Shown: positions 7,904 to 16,490, counted from the first letter of the stretch. The stretch is DNA of 64,000 nt from JAXGPX01 sp040766745 (GCA_040766745.1 JAXGPX010000002.1:434001-498000), one strand, 5' to 3'. Program-made: numbers and translations. Notes: generated from the letters alone by a model not told the origin.

Positions 7904-10900
7904 TGGCTCATCCCGGATTTTTGGACTTTTTCTCAAACTGTCATAGTGCTTCCAAACTTATTGATGCTATTTCCCGGAAACGAACTCCGGCTATCCTAAC
8001 CGGTGCCGGGGGGTATGCACGTACTGTTTACTCTGCATCTATCTATCAGAAACTCAGGCGCCCCATGGTGCTGATCTACTCTAATCCCGAAGAAGCTGTT
8101 ACATCTCGCCGGGATCTGGGCGATCTCCTTGGCCATGAAAGAGTCCTTTTGTTTCCTGCCCGTGAGGTTATGCCTTTTGAGGCTACAGATAACCAGGAAT
8201 CTTTGTGGATGAGAGTATCATGCCTTTCCAAACTGCTTTCAGATGAAAATCAGCCTTTGGCCCTGGTGATGCCTGCAACGGGATTGGCGCGGAAACTAAT
8301 GCCAAAGGAGCAATTTAGGAAAGGCTGTTTGTGCCTGCGGGTAGGTTCCCGGCTGCTTCCTGATGGCCTTATCAGGAATCTTGTCCAGTTTGGTTACGAA
8401 CGGGTTTCATCTGTTGAGCACAAAGGTGAGGCCGCGTTGCGTGGCGGCATACTGGATGTATTTCCTCCGGTTGCAGAGTACCCGTATAGAATCGAATTCT
8501 TCGATGATGAGGTAGATTCAATAAGGGCCTTTGATCCGGAAACCCAGGTATCAAGCAAGATTATTGATGAAGCATTCCTGGCTCCTGCAATGGACGGCCT
8601 TTTCGACGACAGTGAAAACCCTGGCCACACAGGGGCAACGGTCTTTGACTATTTTTCCGAGCCGCCAATTGTGCTGGTAGACGAATATGATAAGTGCCTT
8701 GAGGCTGTGCAGGAGTTTGAAAGGGTAGGGCTTGAAATTGCGTCTGCCCGTATGATAGCCGGAACTATGCAATCTCAAGAGGCATCTGTGTACTTTCCCG
8801 CTTCATTGGCCGAATCATATTTATGCGGTAGCTCATTGGTGTTCACTTCGTTTCCCCGTGAATTTCCAGGCCTGAATCCCAAAGAAATCGTTGAATCAGA
8901 TACTGCTATGCAGGTTGGATTCTCAGGCCGCTGGCAAGAGATGATTCCTGAGTTAAAGCAGCTGGTATCAGAGAAAAAGAGAGTAGTCATTCTGGCAGGA
9001 AACTCAGAGCGGCGGGATGTGCTCAGTAGATGGCTTCAAAAAGAAGAGGTTTGGATTTCCAATGAGGAAAGCATCACTCAAGCACCTGAACAGGGAATTG
9101 TTACGTTGTCTCTTGGAAGTGGCGAGAGCGGTTTTACATGTGCTTCTTTGGATTTGTCTGTGTTTACCGAAACCGAGTTGTACGGGAGGACCAAGGTTCG
9201 CAGGCCAAGGCGGAGGACTTCAAGAATCGCCCTGGATTGGCGGGAACTCTCTATAGGCGATTATGTTGTTCATGCAAACCACGGAGTAGGGCAATTCATG
9301 GGCATCAAGAATATGACTGTTAACGGGGCCACAAGAGACTACCTTTACATCAGGTACGCTGCCAATGATGCATTGTATGTCCCTACTGACCAGGTAGATA
9401 TGGTAGAGAAGTACGTAGGCCCAGAAGGCATTCGCCCTTCGCTTCAAAGGCTTGGCACCGGCGAGTGGCAGCGGATAAAGGCACGGGTCAAGAAATCAGT
9501 GGAAGACATGGCCCGGAAACTTCTTATGCTTGAGGCAAAGAGAAAGTCCAGGCAGGGCCATGCGTTTTCTCAGGACACACACTGGCAGCGCCAGTTTGAA
9601 GAAGGTTTTGAATACGAAGATACAGAGGATCAGGCAATTGCCACAACTGAAATAAAGGCTGACATGGAGAAAAGCTATCCTATGGACCGGCTTCTTTGCG
9701 GCGATGTCGGATTCGGCAAGACTGAAGTAGCCATGAGGATTGCGTTCAAGTCAATTATGGATTCAAGGCAAGTTGCAGTACTGGTACCTACTACGATCCT
9801 TGCTGAGCAGCATTATTCTACTTTCATCAGGAGATTTGCAGATTTCCCGGTTTCAATTCAAGTATTGAGCCGGTTTCGTCCGGCATCGGAGCAAAGAAGA
9901 ATACTCAACGATGTTGCTCTGGGTGGAGTAGACATAATCATTGGGACTCACAGGCTATTAAGTAAGGACGTTAAGTTCAAGGATTTGGGCCTGTTGATAG
10001 TTGATGAAGAACACAGGTTTGGAGTCGCCCAGAAAGAGCGCTTGAAGCAAATGGCTGAAACCTGTGATGTGCTGACACTAACTGCTACGCCGATTCCCAG
10101 GACTCTCAATATGGCTCTTACCGGCATTAGGGACGTGAGCCTTATTGAAACCCCGCCTGAGGGGCGGTTTCCTGTTGAGACCTATGTTGTGCCTTACAAT
10201 CCTTCTCTGGTATCCCAGGCCATTCGACGGGAGATGCGCCGGGGTGGCCAGGTGTTTTACGTGCATAACAGAGTCCATTCCATATCCAGGGCGGTTAGTA
10301 GAGTGCAATCGTGTGTGCCTGAGGCAAGGATTGCAGTTGGCCATGGAAAAATGAAGGAGCATGAACTTGCACTGACAATGCAAGATTTTTTACAGGGAAG
10401 ATATGACGTCCTGATTTCCACTACCATTATTGAATCAGGCCTGGACCTTCCTAACGTAAATACTTTGATAGTTGAAAACGCAGACAAGCTCGGCCTGGCC
10501 CAGCTTTATCAACTTAGGGGCAGGGTTGGAAGGTCAAGCCGGATTGCCTATGCGTATTTTACCTACCGGCCCGATAGAAACCTAACAATAGAGGCAGAAC
10601 AAAGGCTTACCGCCTTGCGCGACTTTGCAGCCATGGGTTCAGGCTTCAAACTTGCCATGCGTGACATGGAGATTCGGGGGGCCGGCAATCTTCTTGGCTC
10701 TGAACAGCATGGATTCATGACTCTGGTTGGCTACGATATGTATATCAGGCTTCTTGAGAAAGCCGTCCGGAGTCTGAAAGGCCAGGAGGTTGAAAAGCCG
10801 GAAAGAATCTCTACATCAGTAGAAATTCCGTGTGATGCCTACTTTCCTGAGTCATATATTACCGGCCCCAAGGAACGGTTTGCGTTTTACAAGCGAGTGG

Positions 10901-11268
10901 CAGGCGCCGAAGGGCTGGATTCCCTTTTTGATATTGAGATTGAACTTGAAGATAGGTATGGAGACCTGCCGGATAAAGCCAGGAATCTCCTGAATGTGGC
11001 CAGGTTGAAGATATTGTGTGCTTCAATAGGTATCACCCAGGTAGCCTATTCTACAGAAGACATTGTTCTCGGAAAACAGCGCCTGAGTTTCAAAATTGAA
11101 GTTCCCCACGTTTTCCCCCTCGACAAAATCCCGGCTCTCGAGACAAAATTCCCTGAGATCAGCCTGGATGCAAGGTCTTCGGTTCTGAGCATAGTGTTAT
11201 CCAGGGAAACTCCTAATTCTGTACTTCACAAGGGCCTAAGCCTTGTCAAAGAACTAGCCTCTATGTGA
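7903..11268 (+). CDS. mfd: Transcription-repair coupling factor
   Basis: Mfd displaces RNA polymerase stalled at lesions and recruits UvrABC. The 1121-residue protein shows the UvrB-like N-terminal region (SVEHKGEAALRGGILDVFPP), then the RNA-polymerase interaction domain with GDYVVHANHGVGQF at about residue 450. A RecG-like motor follows, with Walker A GDVGFGKTE near residue 600, DEEH near residue 701 and TATPIPRT. The TRCF C-terminal domain closes it. Length and order are normal. The ATG overlaps the pth stop by one base. No operon partner follows closely; the next gene begins 65 bases later with its own strong ribosome site. Confidence 0.97.
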   Translation: MAHPGFLDFFSNCHSASKLIDAISRKRTPAILTGAGGYARTVYSASIYQKLRRPMVLIYSNPEEAVTSRRDLGDLLGHERVLLFPAREVMPFEATDNQESLWMRVSCLSKLLSDENQPLALVMPATGLARKLMPKEQFRKGCLCLRVGSRLLPDGLIRNLVQFGYERVSSVEHKGEAALRGGILDVFPPVAEYPYRIEFFDDEVDSIRAFDPETQVSSKIIDEAFLAPAMDGLFDDSENPGHTGATVFDYFSEPPIVLVDEYDKCLEAVQEFERVGLEIASARMIAGTMQSQEASVYFPASLAESYLCGSSLVFTSFPREFPGLNPKEIVESDTAMQVGFSGRWQEMIPELKQLVSEKKRVVILAGNSERRDVLSRWLQKEEVWISNEESITQAPEQGIVTLSLGSGESGFTCASLDLSVFTETELYGRTKVRRPRRRTSRIALDWRELSIGDYVVHANHGVGQFMGIKNMTVNGATRDYLYIRYAANDALYVPTDQVDMVEKYVGPEGIRPSLQRLGTGEWQRIKARVKKSVEDMARKLLMLEAKRKSRQGHAFSQDTHWQRQFEEGFEYEDTEDQAIATTEIKADMEKSYPMDRLLCGDVGFGKTEVAMRIAFKSIMDSRQVAVLVPTTILAEQHYSTFIRRFADFPVSIQVLSRFRPASEQRRILNDVALGGVDIIIGTHRLLSKDVKFKDLGLLIVDEEHRFGVAQKERLKQMAETCDVLTLTATPIPRTLNMALTGIRDVSLIETPPEGRFPVETYVVPYNPSLVSQAIRREMRRGGQVFYVHNRVHSISRAVSRVQSCVPEARIAVGHGKMKEHELALTMQDFLQGRYDVLISTTIIESGLDLPNVNTLIVENADKLGLAQLYQLRGRVGRSSRIAYAYFTYRPDRNLTIEAEQRLTALRDFAAMGSGFKLAMRDMEIRGAGNLLGSEQHGFMTLVGYDMYIRLLEKAVRSLKGQEVEKPERISTSVEIPCDAYFPESYITGPKERFAFYKRVAGAEGLDSLFDIEIELEDRYGDLPDKARNLLNVARLKILCASIGITQVAYSTEDIVLGKQRLSFKIEVPHVFPLDKIPALETKFPEISLDARSSVLSIVLSRETPNSVLHKGLSLVKELASM

Positions 11269-11333
11269 ATAACGATTCCAAAACACCTATATACTAGCAA
11301 AAGACAGGTCCGAACCGGGCCAAAGGGGGGTGT

Positions 11334-11900
11334 ATGGAATTGAAAGCAACAGGAATAGTTAGAAGAATCGATGATCTAGGAAGAGTGGTAATACCAAAGG
11401 AAATTAGGCGCACCCTCAGAATCCGTGAGGGAGATCCCTTAGAGATATTTGTGGACAGAGACGGCGAAGTTATTTTGAAGAAGTATTCTCCAATTGGAGA
11501 GTTGGGTGATTTTGCCCGCGAATATGCAGATTCTCTTGCTGAGGCTACCGGAAAGATCGCAATGATTGCTGACAGAGATTCGATTATAGCTGTGTCAGGC
11601 GCTCCCAAGAAGGAGTTTCTAAACAAGAGAATATCTCCGGCAGTAGAAAGGATTATGGAAGACCGGAAGCCTGTCTTGATCAACAGGCCAGGTGAGGACC
11701 GTTACTGTAAGGAGTGCCTAACTGAAGACGATTCAGGCTGCAAGTTTACATCAGAAGTCATAGCTCCCATAATAGCCGAGGGGGATCCTATCGGCGCTGT
11801 AATCATCTGTACAAGAGAAAACGGCGAGACCGTAGGCGACATAGAACTCAAACTCGCCGAGACAGCTGCAGGATTTTTGGCCAAACAAATGGAAGAATAA
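11334..11900 (+). CDS. spoVT: Stage V sporulation protein T (AbrB-type regulator)
   Basis: SpoVT is a forespore transcription factor that tunes sigma-G-dependent genes. The 188-residue protein begins with an AbrB swapped-hairpin DNA-binding domain (ATGIVRRIDDLGRVVIPKEI, then RTLRIREGDPLEIF). A C-terminal GAF-like domain follows, with VSGAPKKEFLNKRISP and APIIAEGDPIGAVII. A GGGGGGTGT ribosome site is 5-12 bases before the ATG. Position between mfd and spoVB is conserved. A clear terminator follows, so it appears to be transcribed alone. Confidence 0.96.
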   Translation: MELKATGIVRRIDDLGRVVIPKEIRRTLRIREGDPLEIFVDRDGEVILKKYSPIGELGDFAREYADSLAEATGKIAMIADRDSIIAVSGAPKKEFLNKRISPAVERIMEDRKPVLINRPGEDRYCKECLTEDDSGCKFTSEVIAPIIAEGDPIGAVIICTRENGETVGDIELKLAETAAGFLAKQMEE

Positions 11901-11928
11901 TCGATTTTCGCTATACTGTCCCAACACC

Positions 11929-11956
11929 AAGGTGGCATTCTTTGCCACCTTTCATT
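11929..11956 (+). terminator. Rho-independent terminator after spoVT
   Basis: AAGGTGGC (11929-11936) and GCCACCTT (11944-11951) form an 8-bp stem with a 7-base loop, followed by TCATTT. Confidence 0.75.
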
Positions 11957-11998
11957 TATAATCTGATGGAAACGCAGGTGAGGAAGAGCTCTTGAGAG

Positions 11999-13591
11999 GT
12001 GCGCCAGCCAATGGAAAACAAAGATAACCGGTTCCTAAAAGGCGCTTTCACTCTTGTTATTGCCGGCCTTATAGTTAAGATTATTGGGGCTGTTTATAGA
12101 ATTCCCCTCTATTCCATTCTTGGCAGTGAAGGAATGGGCCTTTTTCAATACGCCTACCCCATTTATGCAATAATGCTGACTGTTTCTTCGGCAGGCCTGA
12201 ATGTAGCCATTTCAAAAGCAGTTGCTGAGAGGTGGGTGCTGAAGAAGTACGGTGCTGCCCGGGAAGTATTCCGCGTATCTATCATACTTATGGCCGTCTT
12301 GGGCCTTGCAGGAACTCTCATCTTGTACTCTATGTCTGGTTGGATTGCCGGGAATATGGCAAAAGACCCCCGGGCCAGGCTGTCTATAGCCGCCATATCG
12401 CCGGCTTTACTCCTGGCAGCGGTTCTATCGGCGTTACGAGGTTGGTTTCAAGGCATAGAGGAAATGGAGGCTCCTGCAGTATCCCAGGTTTTAGAACAAA
12501 TCGGCAGGCTTCTTACAATGTACGTGCTGGCCAGGATGCTGCTTCCCAAGGGTATTGAATATGCGGCATCAGGAGCAACTTTCGGCGCAGCGGTAGGCGC
12601 TTTTGTTGGAATTATGTACATAGGGATTGCATATTTCACCCGGGCAAGCCATTGGGCGGCTGCAAACGGAGAAGAAACCGACTCATGGCCAAGCATTGCC
12701 AAAGAAGTAATCAGGATTGCAGTCCCAATATCGTTGGCATCGGCCGTTTTTGGAATCACTGAGTTAATAGACCTTGGATTGGTACCAGGTAGGTTGCAGG
12801 CGGCAGGAATTCCGCCTGATGAAGCCACCAGGCTTTTTGGCCAGTTAGCAGGAGGGGCATTTCCGTTTCTGAACATTCCAACAATCTTCACAGGGGCTCT
12901 TCAGGCGGCTCTGGTACCTTCCATATCAGGAGCTGCAGTCCTGCGAGACAGGATCAGCATTACCAGACGAGTCCAGAAGGCTCTTACCATGACGATTGTG
13001 CTGGCACTTCCTGCTGCAATGGGGCTGTATGTCCTGGCTGAACCGGTGCCTGCCCTATTGCTGAAAGACCTGGGCATTGGCAGGGTCCTGAGGCCCCTTA
13101 CACCGGCAGTTCTATTTCTTGCACTTCAGCAGGTCACGTCAGGGATTTTGCATGGGCTGGGGAGGCTCAGGGCCCCGCTTATAAACCTGGCTTGGGCAGC
13201 GTTGGTAAAAGCAATACTGACATACTTTCTTGTGGGAATGCCTGCAATGGGTATAGTGGGCGCAAGCATTGCTACTACCTTCCATTTCGGTGTAGCTGCT
13301 GTTTTGAACCTTGTGGCTATTCAAAGAGAACTGGGTAATCCTGTTGATCCTGTGAGTATTCTCAAGATTTCTTTGTCCTCTGCGATAATGTCAGTAGTAG
13401 TTTCCCTGGCTCATGTTAGGCTTCAGGTTATGGTTTCCTGGAAAGTGGGAACCGTTATCGCTATTGCACTCGGCGTAATCATCTACGGAATTCTTATTGT
13501 GATTCTTGGAGTTATCACTGCCGGGGATCTACAGAACTTGCCGTTTGTGGGCAGATTCTTTAAGCGGTTCAAAAGCAAAAACAAGAGATGA
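11999..13591 (+). CDS. spoVB: Stage V sporulation protein B (MOP-family polysaccharide flippase)
   Basis: A 530-residue membrane protein of the MviN/MATE-like MOP superfamily, with about 14 hydrophobic segments. It starts FLKGAFTLVIAGLIVKIIGAVYRI and GSEGMGLFQYAYPIY, diagnostic of the SpoVB/YtgP/AmJ group that flips lipid-linked precursors. SpoVB itself is needed for spore cortex synthesis. GTG 11999 gives the full ORF; ATG 12011 is an alternative with little difference. The neighbours spoVT and mazG are as in Bacillus, supporting the SpoVB name over its paralogues. The tail is basic and cytoplasmic. Confidence 0.92.
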   Translation: MRQPMENKDNRFLKGAFTLVIAGLIVKIIGAVYRIPLYSILGSEGMGLFQYAYPIYAIMLTVSSAGLNVAISKAVAERWVLKKYGAAREVFRVSIILMAVLGLAGTLILYSMSGWIAGNMAKDPRARLSIAAISPALLLAAVLSALRGWFQGIEEMEAPAVSQVLEQIGRLLTMYVLARMLLPKGIEYAASGATFGAAVGAFVGIMYIGIAYFTRASHWAAANGEETDSWPSIAKEVIRIAVPISLASAVFGITELIDLGLVPGRLQAAGIPPDEATRLFGQLAGGAFPFLNIPTIFTGALQAALVPSISGAAVLRDRISITRRVQKALTMTIVLALPAAMGLYVLAEPVPALLLKDLGIGRVLRPLTPAVLFLALQQVTSGILHGLGRLRAPLINLAWAALVKAILTYFLVGMPAMGIVGASIATTFHFGVAAVLNLVAIQRELGNPVDPVSILKISLSSAIMSVVVSLAHVRLQVMVSWKVGTVIAIALGVIIYGILIVILGVITAGDLQNLPFVGRFFKRFKSKNKR

Positions 13592-13619
13592 TAACAGAAC
13601 ATAAGGAGAAAAACATTTT

Positions 13620-14459
13620 ATGAAGTCAGAAGAAGAGAAAAGGCACGATTCGAATACCGGCAATGCCTCATGGCGCAGGTTTCTCTCGATTCTCAAGAGC
13701 CTTCGCGGCCCTGACGGTTGCCCCTGGGATAAGCAGCAAACCTATCAGACCCTAACTTCTTTTGTGTTAGAGGAGTCGTACGAAGTTGTTCAGGCTGCAT
13801 TGGAAAAAGATGTGAATAAACTTAAGGAAGAATTGGGAGACTTGCTATTAGAGATCGGCCTTTACGCTACTATTGCGGGAGAGCAAGGCGATTTTACGTT
13901 CGATGATGTAATAGATGGGATATCGGACAAACTTGTAAGAAGGCACCCACATGTTTTTGGCGGCCAGGATGTAGACAGTCCGGAGCAAGTTGAGAAATTG
14001 TGGGCTGAAATCAAGCGAAGAGAGCCAGGAAGGTACGAGAAGGGGCATTCGTTGATGGATGAGGTAGACAAGGGGCTTCCGGCTCTTATGCGAGCTCAGA
14101 AGCAGCAGGGTGTCGCTGCCGGGGCCGGGTTTGATTGGCCTGATGCAAGCGGCGTTTTTGATAAGATTCAAGAAGAGATGTTTGAGATTAAGGAAGCTCA
14201 CGATAAGGGTAGTAAGGCGCAAATCCTAGATGAGGTAGGTGATCTTCTGTTTGCCTGTGTCAATTTGGCCAGGCACCTTGGAGTTGACTCTGAAACAGCG
14301 CTTTCTCATACGGTTGAGAAGTTTTCAAGGAGATTCAGGCAAGTTGAATCGTACTGTAAGAGCCATGATCTAAGGATGGAAGAGGTGGGATTGGATTTCC
14401 TGGACAGGTTATGGGAAAATGCGAAACGTGAAGAGGCCAAGGAGGGAGATGACCGGTAG
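13620..14459 (+). CDS. mazG: Nucleoside triphosphate pyrophosphohydrolase MazG
   Basis: MazG hydrolyses NTPs, including aberrant ones, to NMP and pyrophosphate. The 279-residue protein has two MazG domains: the first with GCPWDKQQTYQTL and the metal-binding EESYEVVQA...LKEELGDLLLE helices (about residues 40-85), the second with EEMFEIKEA...ILDEVGDLLFA (about residues 180-210). The Bacillus homologue YabN carries an extra N-terminal tetrapyrrole-methylase domain that is missing here, so this is the stand-alone E. coli-like form. AAGGAG is 10 bases before ATG. Confidence 0.95.
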   Translation: MKSEEEKRHDSNTGNASWRRFLSILKSLRGPDGCPWDKQQTYQTLTSFVLEESYEVVQAALEKDVNKLKEELGDLLLEIGLYATIAGEQGDFTFDDVIDGISDKLVRRHPHVFGGQDVDSPEQVEKLWAEIKRREPGRYEKGHSLMDEVDKGLPALMRAQKQQGVAAGAGFDWPDASGVFDKIQEEMFEIKEAHDKGSKAQILDEVGDLLFACVNLARHLGVDSETALSHTVEKFSRRFRQVESYCKSHDLRMEEVGLDFLDRLWENAKREEAKEGDDR

Positions 14460-14469
14460 ACACACAGGT

Positions 14470-14511
14470 GCGAGTTTATCGCCTAATTAAACCAAAGAAT
14501 GACAAACTCGC
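14470..14511 (+). other. Hairpin between mazG and the HU gene
   Basis: GCGAGTTT (14470-14477) pairs perfectly with AAACTCGC (14504-14511) around a 26-base loop. It lacks a T-tract, so it may be an inefficient terminator of mazG or a regulatory site; its role is not determined. Confidence 0.35.
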
Positions 14512-14529
14512 CAGATAGGTGTATCATCG

Positions 14530-14558
14530 TTGAACACAGATTTCTTCTTACATATGTG
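14530..14558 (+). promoter_or_regulatory. Candidate promoter of the HU gene
   Basis: TTGAAC (14530-14535), a 17-base spacer and TATGTG (14553-14558) resemble a sigma-A promoter 27 bases upstream of the GTG start of hup. Confidence 0.45.
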
Positions 14559-14584
14559 TACCTTTAGCAGATGGAGGGATTCAA

Positions 14585-14869
14585 GTGAATAAGACAGAAC
14601 TTATAGGTGAGGTAGCAAAGAAGGCTGGATTGACAAAGAAAGATACTGAGAAAGTCATCAGCAGTTTCATCGACGTTGTACAGGAGAGTCTTTCTGGCGG
14701 TGACACAGTAGCTATTCTTGGGTTTGGTACGTTCCTGGCAAGAGAGAGGCCTGCTCGGGAAGGCCGCAATCCACGGACAGGCGAGCCAATTCAAATACCT
14801 GCTGCAAAGGTTCCGGTTTTCCGGCCAGGCAGAGGTTTGAGGGATGCTGTGAGCGGCCAGGGCAAGTAG
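14585..14869 (+). CDS. hup: DNA-binding protein HU
   Basis: HU is the abundant nucleoid protein that bends and wraps DNA. The 94-residue protein has MNKTELIGEVAKKAGLTKKD at the start. The DNA-clamping arm motif FGTFLARERPAREGRNPRTGE is at about residues 46-66, followed by KVPVFRPGRGLRDAV. Length is typical (90-99). The GTG start is preceded by GGAGGG at 14574-14579. In many Clostridia HU lies between mazG and the S4-domain gene, as here. Confidence 0.96.
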   Translation: MNKTELIGEVAKKAGLTKKDTEKVISSFIDVVQESLSGGDTVAILGFGTFLARERPAREGRNPRTGEPIQIPAAKVPVFRPGRGLRDAVSGQGK

Positions 14870-14986
14870 CAGCGGTTGGCCGCGACTGATCTGGTATGAC
14901 GGGATCTGTTCTGACATGAGCTAAAAAAGATGCAGGATATTACCTGGCAGCTGATTTGGAGATTTTTGGGGGAAGAGGGATAGGCA

Positions 14987-15256
14987 GTGCGATTGGATAA
15001 GTACCTGAAAGTTACCCGTATTATCAAGCGCAGGACTCTGGCGCAAGAGCTGTGCAATGGCGGACACGTAACCAAAAACGGCCGCACTGCCAAGCCCTCG
15101 ACCAATGTAGAAGTAGGAGATGTGCTAGAGATTACTTTCGGGCCTCGCAAACTATCAGTAGAGGTCCTTGCCCTGGCAGAAAGTGCCGACAAAAAAACTG
15201 CCGGTTTGCTGTACCGGCAGCTTTCACCAGATGATACAGATACTGCTTTAACTTAA
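14987..15256 (+). CDS. rqcP: S4-domain RNA-binding protein RqcP (YabO family)
   Basis: An 89-residue protein consisting mainly of one S4 RNA-binding domain: MRLDKYLKVTRIIKRRTLAQ, then GHVTKNGRTAKPSTNVEVGDVLEI. The Bacillus homologue RqcP (YabO) works with RqcH in ribosome quality control, helping add alanine tails to stalled nascent chains on 50S subunits. The GTG start follows GGGGGAAGAGGG. It is the last plus-strand gene before the inverted yabP-yabQ-divIC block. Confidence 0.9.
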   Translation: MRLDKYLKVTRIIKRRTLAQELCNGGHVTKNGRTAKPSTNVEVGDVLEITFGPRKLSVEVLALAESADKKTAGLLYRQLSPDDTDTALT

Positions 15257-15292
15257 GAATTGGCCGGTCAAATACTGGCTAGCACTTACACT

Positions 15293-15583
15293 TCACTTTC
15301 CTTCTGGGTTTTTCACCGGGATGTATTGTACTTCACCTGGCATGACCAAGCCAAGTTTCTCCCTGGCCATTTTCTCGACGTGCTCCTGGCTTTTAAGAGT
15401 CTCAGCCTGTTTTTCAAGTGCGCTGTTTGACATGAGAAAGTAGTTGATCTCGGCTTCGATGTCCCTGACATGCTTGCGAATACGCATTACTTCGATTTGC
15501 CTAACGGCAAAAGTCACAGCCATTAGCGCGACAAGAAACCATAAAGCGCTTAGTCTCATGCCTCGTATTTTTCTATTTCGCAT
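15293..15583 (-). CDS. divIC: Septum formation initiator DivIC (FtsB/DivIC family)
   Basis: A 96-residue single-pass membrane protein: a short basic cytoplasmic end, a transmembrane segment LSALWFLVALMAVTFAV (about residues 11-27), and a coiled coil. It ends with EKMAREKLGLVMPGEVQYIPV, the hallmark of the FtsB/DivIC family, which links FtsL and DivIB in the divisome. GGAGGAG precedes ATG 15583 and overlaps the end of the HTH gene, so both are one operon. Orientation is opposite to that in relatives, where divIC follows yabQ on the same strand as rqcP. Confidence 0.9.
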   Translation of the reverse strand: MRNRKIRGMRLSALWFLVALMAVTFAVRQIEVMRIRKHVRDIEAEINYFLMSNSALEKQAETLKSQEHVEKMAREKLGLVMPGEVQYIPVKNPEGK

Positions 15584-15586
15584 AGA

Positions 15587-15817
15587 CTACTCCTCCTCCG
15601 GTTCCTCTCCGCCGAACAGGTTCAGCGGGTCTCCGGAAATTACTATAACCACCTGGTAGCCCTTGTTTTTTGCCCTGTTATACAAGGTTGCTACAGTGGA
15701 CTGGCTAAGATTTAGCCTCTCCGCTATTGCCTGAGCCGAATAGCCTGTTTCTTTCAAGACTACTACTTGCCTTTCCCGAAAGCTCAGCCTTTCTGCTCCC
15801 CGTATTTCAATTTGCAC
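15587..15817 (-). CDS. Small sigma-70 region-4-like helix-turn-helix protein
   Basis: The 76-residue product is almost only a helix-turn-helix of the sigma region 4/LuxR type: LSFRERQVVVLKETGYSAQAIAERLNLSQSTVATLYNRAKNK. The remaining tail is hydrophobic then acidic (VVIVISGDPLNLFGGEEPEEE). No other sigma-factor regions are present, so it cannot act as a complete sigma factor; a DNA-binding regulator is likely. GTG 15817 follows GGGGAT. It overlaps closely with divIC and its upstream region carries DnaA-box-like sites. The target is unknown. Confidence 0.78.
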   Translation of the reverse strand: MQIEIRGAERLSFRERQVVVLKETGYSAQAIAERLNLSQSTVATLYNRAKNKGYQVVIVISGDPLNLFGGEEPEEE

Positions 15818-15832
15818 AGCTTATCCCCTGGG

Positions 15833-15864
15833 TTATCCACAAAATATCCACAGCTTGTGGACAG
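15833..15864 (-). promoter_or_regulatory. Cluster of three DnaA-box-like sites upstream of the HTH-divIC operon
   Basis: TTATCCACA (15833-15841) is a perfect consensus DnaA box. ATATCCACA (15844-15852) differs at one base. TGTGGACAG (15856-15864) is an opposite-strand box with two mismatches, forming a TCCACAGCTTGTGGA palindrome with its neighbour. The cluster lies 16-47 bases upstream of the HTH start codon, so DnaA binding could control the operon or titrate DnaA. Confidence 0.5.
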
Positions 15865-16123
15865 ATTTAGTACAATCCTATTCTACACGAAAATCAAAAC
15901 TCCTGCTTTACGTAAATAGAATATTGCTATCGGACTATGATATGGTCTCCCTGTAAAGGGACTGAGAAAACGTCCGCACCCCCATGCTGAGAGGAGAAAA
16001 CATTTTCTTGAGCACCAAGAAGCATGGAGAGTTTACGTTACGGAGCAAATATTGTAGGAGAAATCGACTATCAAGCCAGCAGCCGAACAGGTTAGCCCAA
16101 TAGGCTCAATTACAAAGCAATTT
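15865..16123. other. Non-coding spacer left of repeat element 1
   Basis: No gene is visible. The stretch contains short hairpins: CCCT-GTAA-AGGG near 15950, CATGCT (about 15982) with AGCATG (about 16020), and two TTTACGTAA/TTTACGTTA motifs. Two CTGAGA motifs recall thiamine-pyrophosphate riboswitches, but the rest of that consensus is missing. Confidence 0.3.
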
Positions 16124-16490
16124 GCACCCCCTCTAAAAGCATTACTGGCCCCAAAATCGGCCAGGTTTCAGCCCAACCCGGTACTAGAATCGGCCACCCC
16201 CGGTTCAAACCTGGTATTAAAACCCGCCAGGTTCCTGCCAAACCTGGTACCAAAACCGACCACCTCAGCCCAAATTCAGCAAAAAAGCCCCCGTTTATGT
16301 TCTCACGGAGGTCTTATTGGCCCCAAAATCGGCCAGGTTTCAGCCCAACCCGGTACTAGAATCGACCACCTTCGGCCCAAACCTGGTATCAAAATCCGCC
16401 AGCTTTCAGCCAAACCCGGTACCAAAATCGACCACCTAGTGCCAGTACCAGTATCAAGATCTACCATTCCCACCCCACCAAAGAAGGTGA
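16124..16490. repeat. 172-bp tandem repeat element, copy 1 (about 1.7 units)
   Basis: The element begins with GCACCCCCTCTAAA and ends near CCATTCCCACC...CCAAAGA; both edges recur at the copy near 35.6 kb. The repeat period is exactly 172 bases (TGGCCCC at 16146 and again at 16318). Each unit is four 33-base sub-repeats (4 x 33) plus a 40-base segment carrying a terminator-like hairpin, AAAGCCCCCGT...ACGGAGG. The second unit here is partial. The element lies between yabQ and the HTH gene inside the inverted block. Confidence 0.85.

Noticed and set aside
12448..12891. Minus-strand 147-codon frame inside spoVB
   Set aside because: Shadow of the hydrophobic spoVB frame; no independent support.
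15833..15864. Replication origin (oriC)
   Set aside because: Only three DnaA-like boxes, no clear AT-rich unwinding region, and no dnaA or dnaN adjacent.
15950..16030. Thiamine-pyrophosphate riboswitch
   Set aside because: Two CTGAGA motifs are present, but the other conserved segments (such as ACCTGATCTGG) and a thiamine gene are missing.
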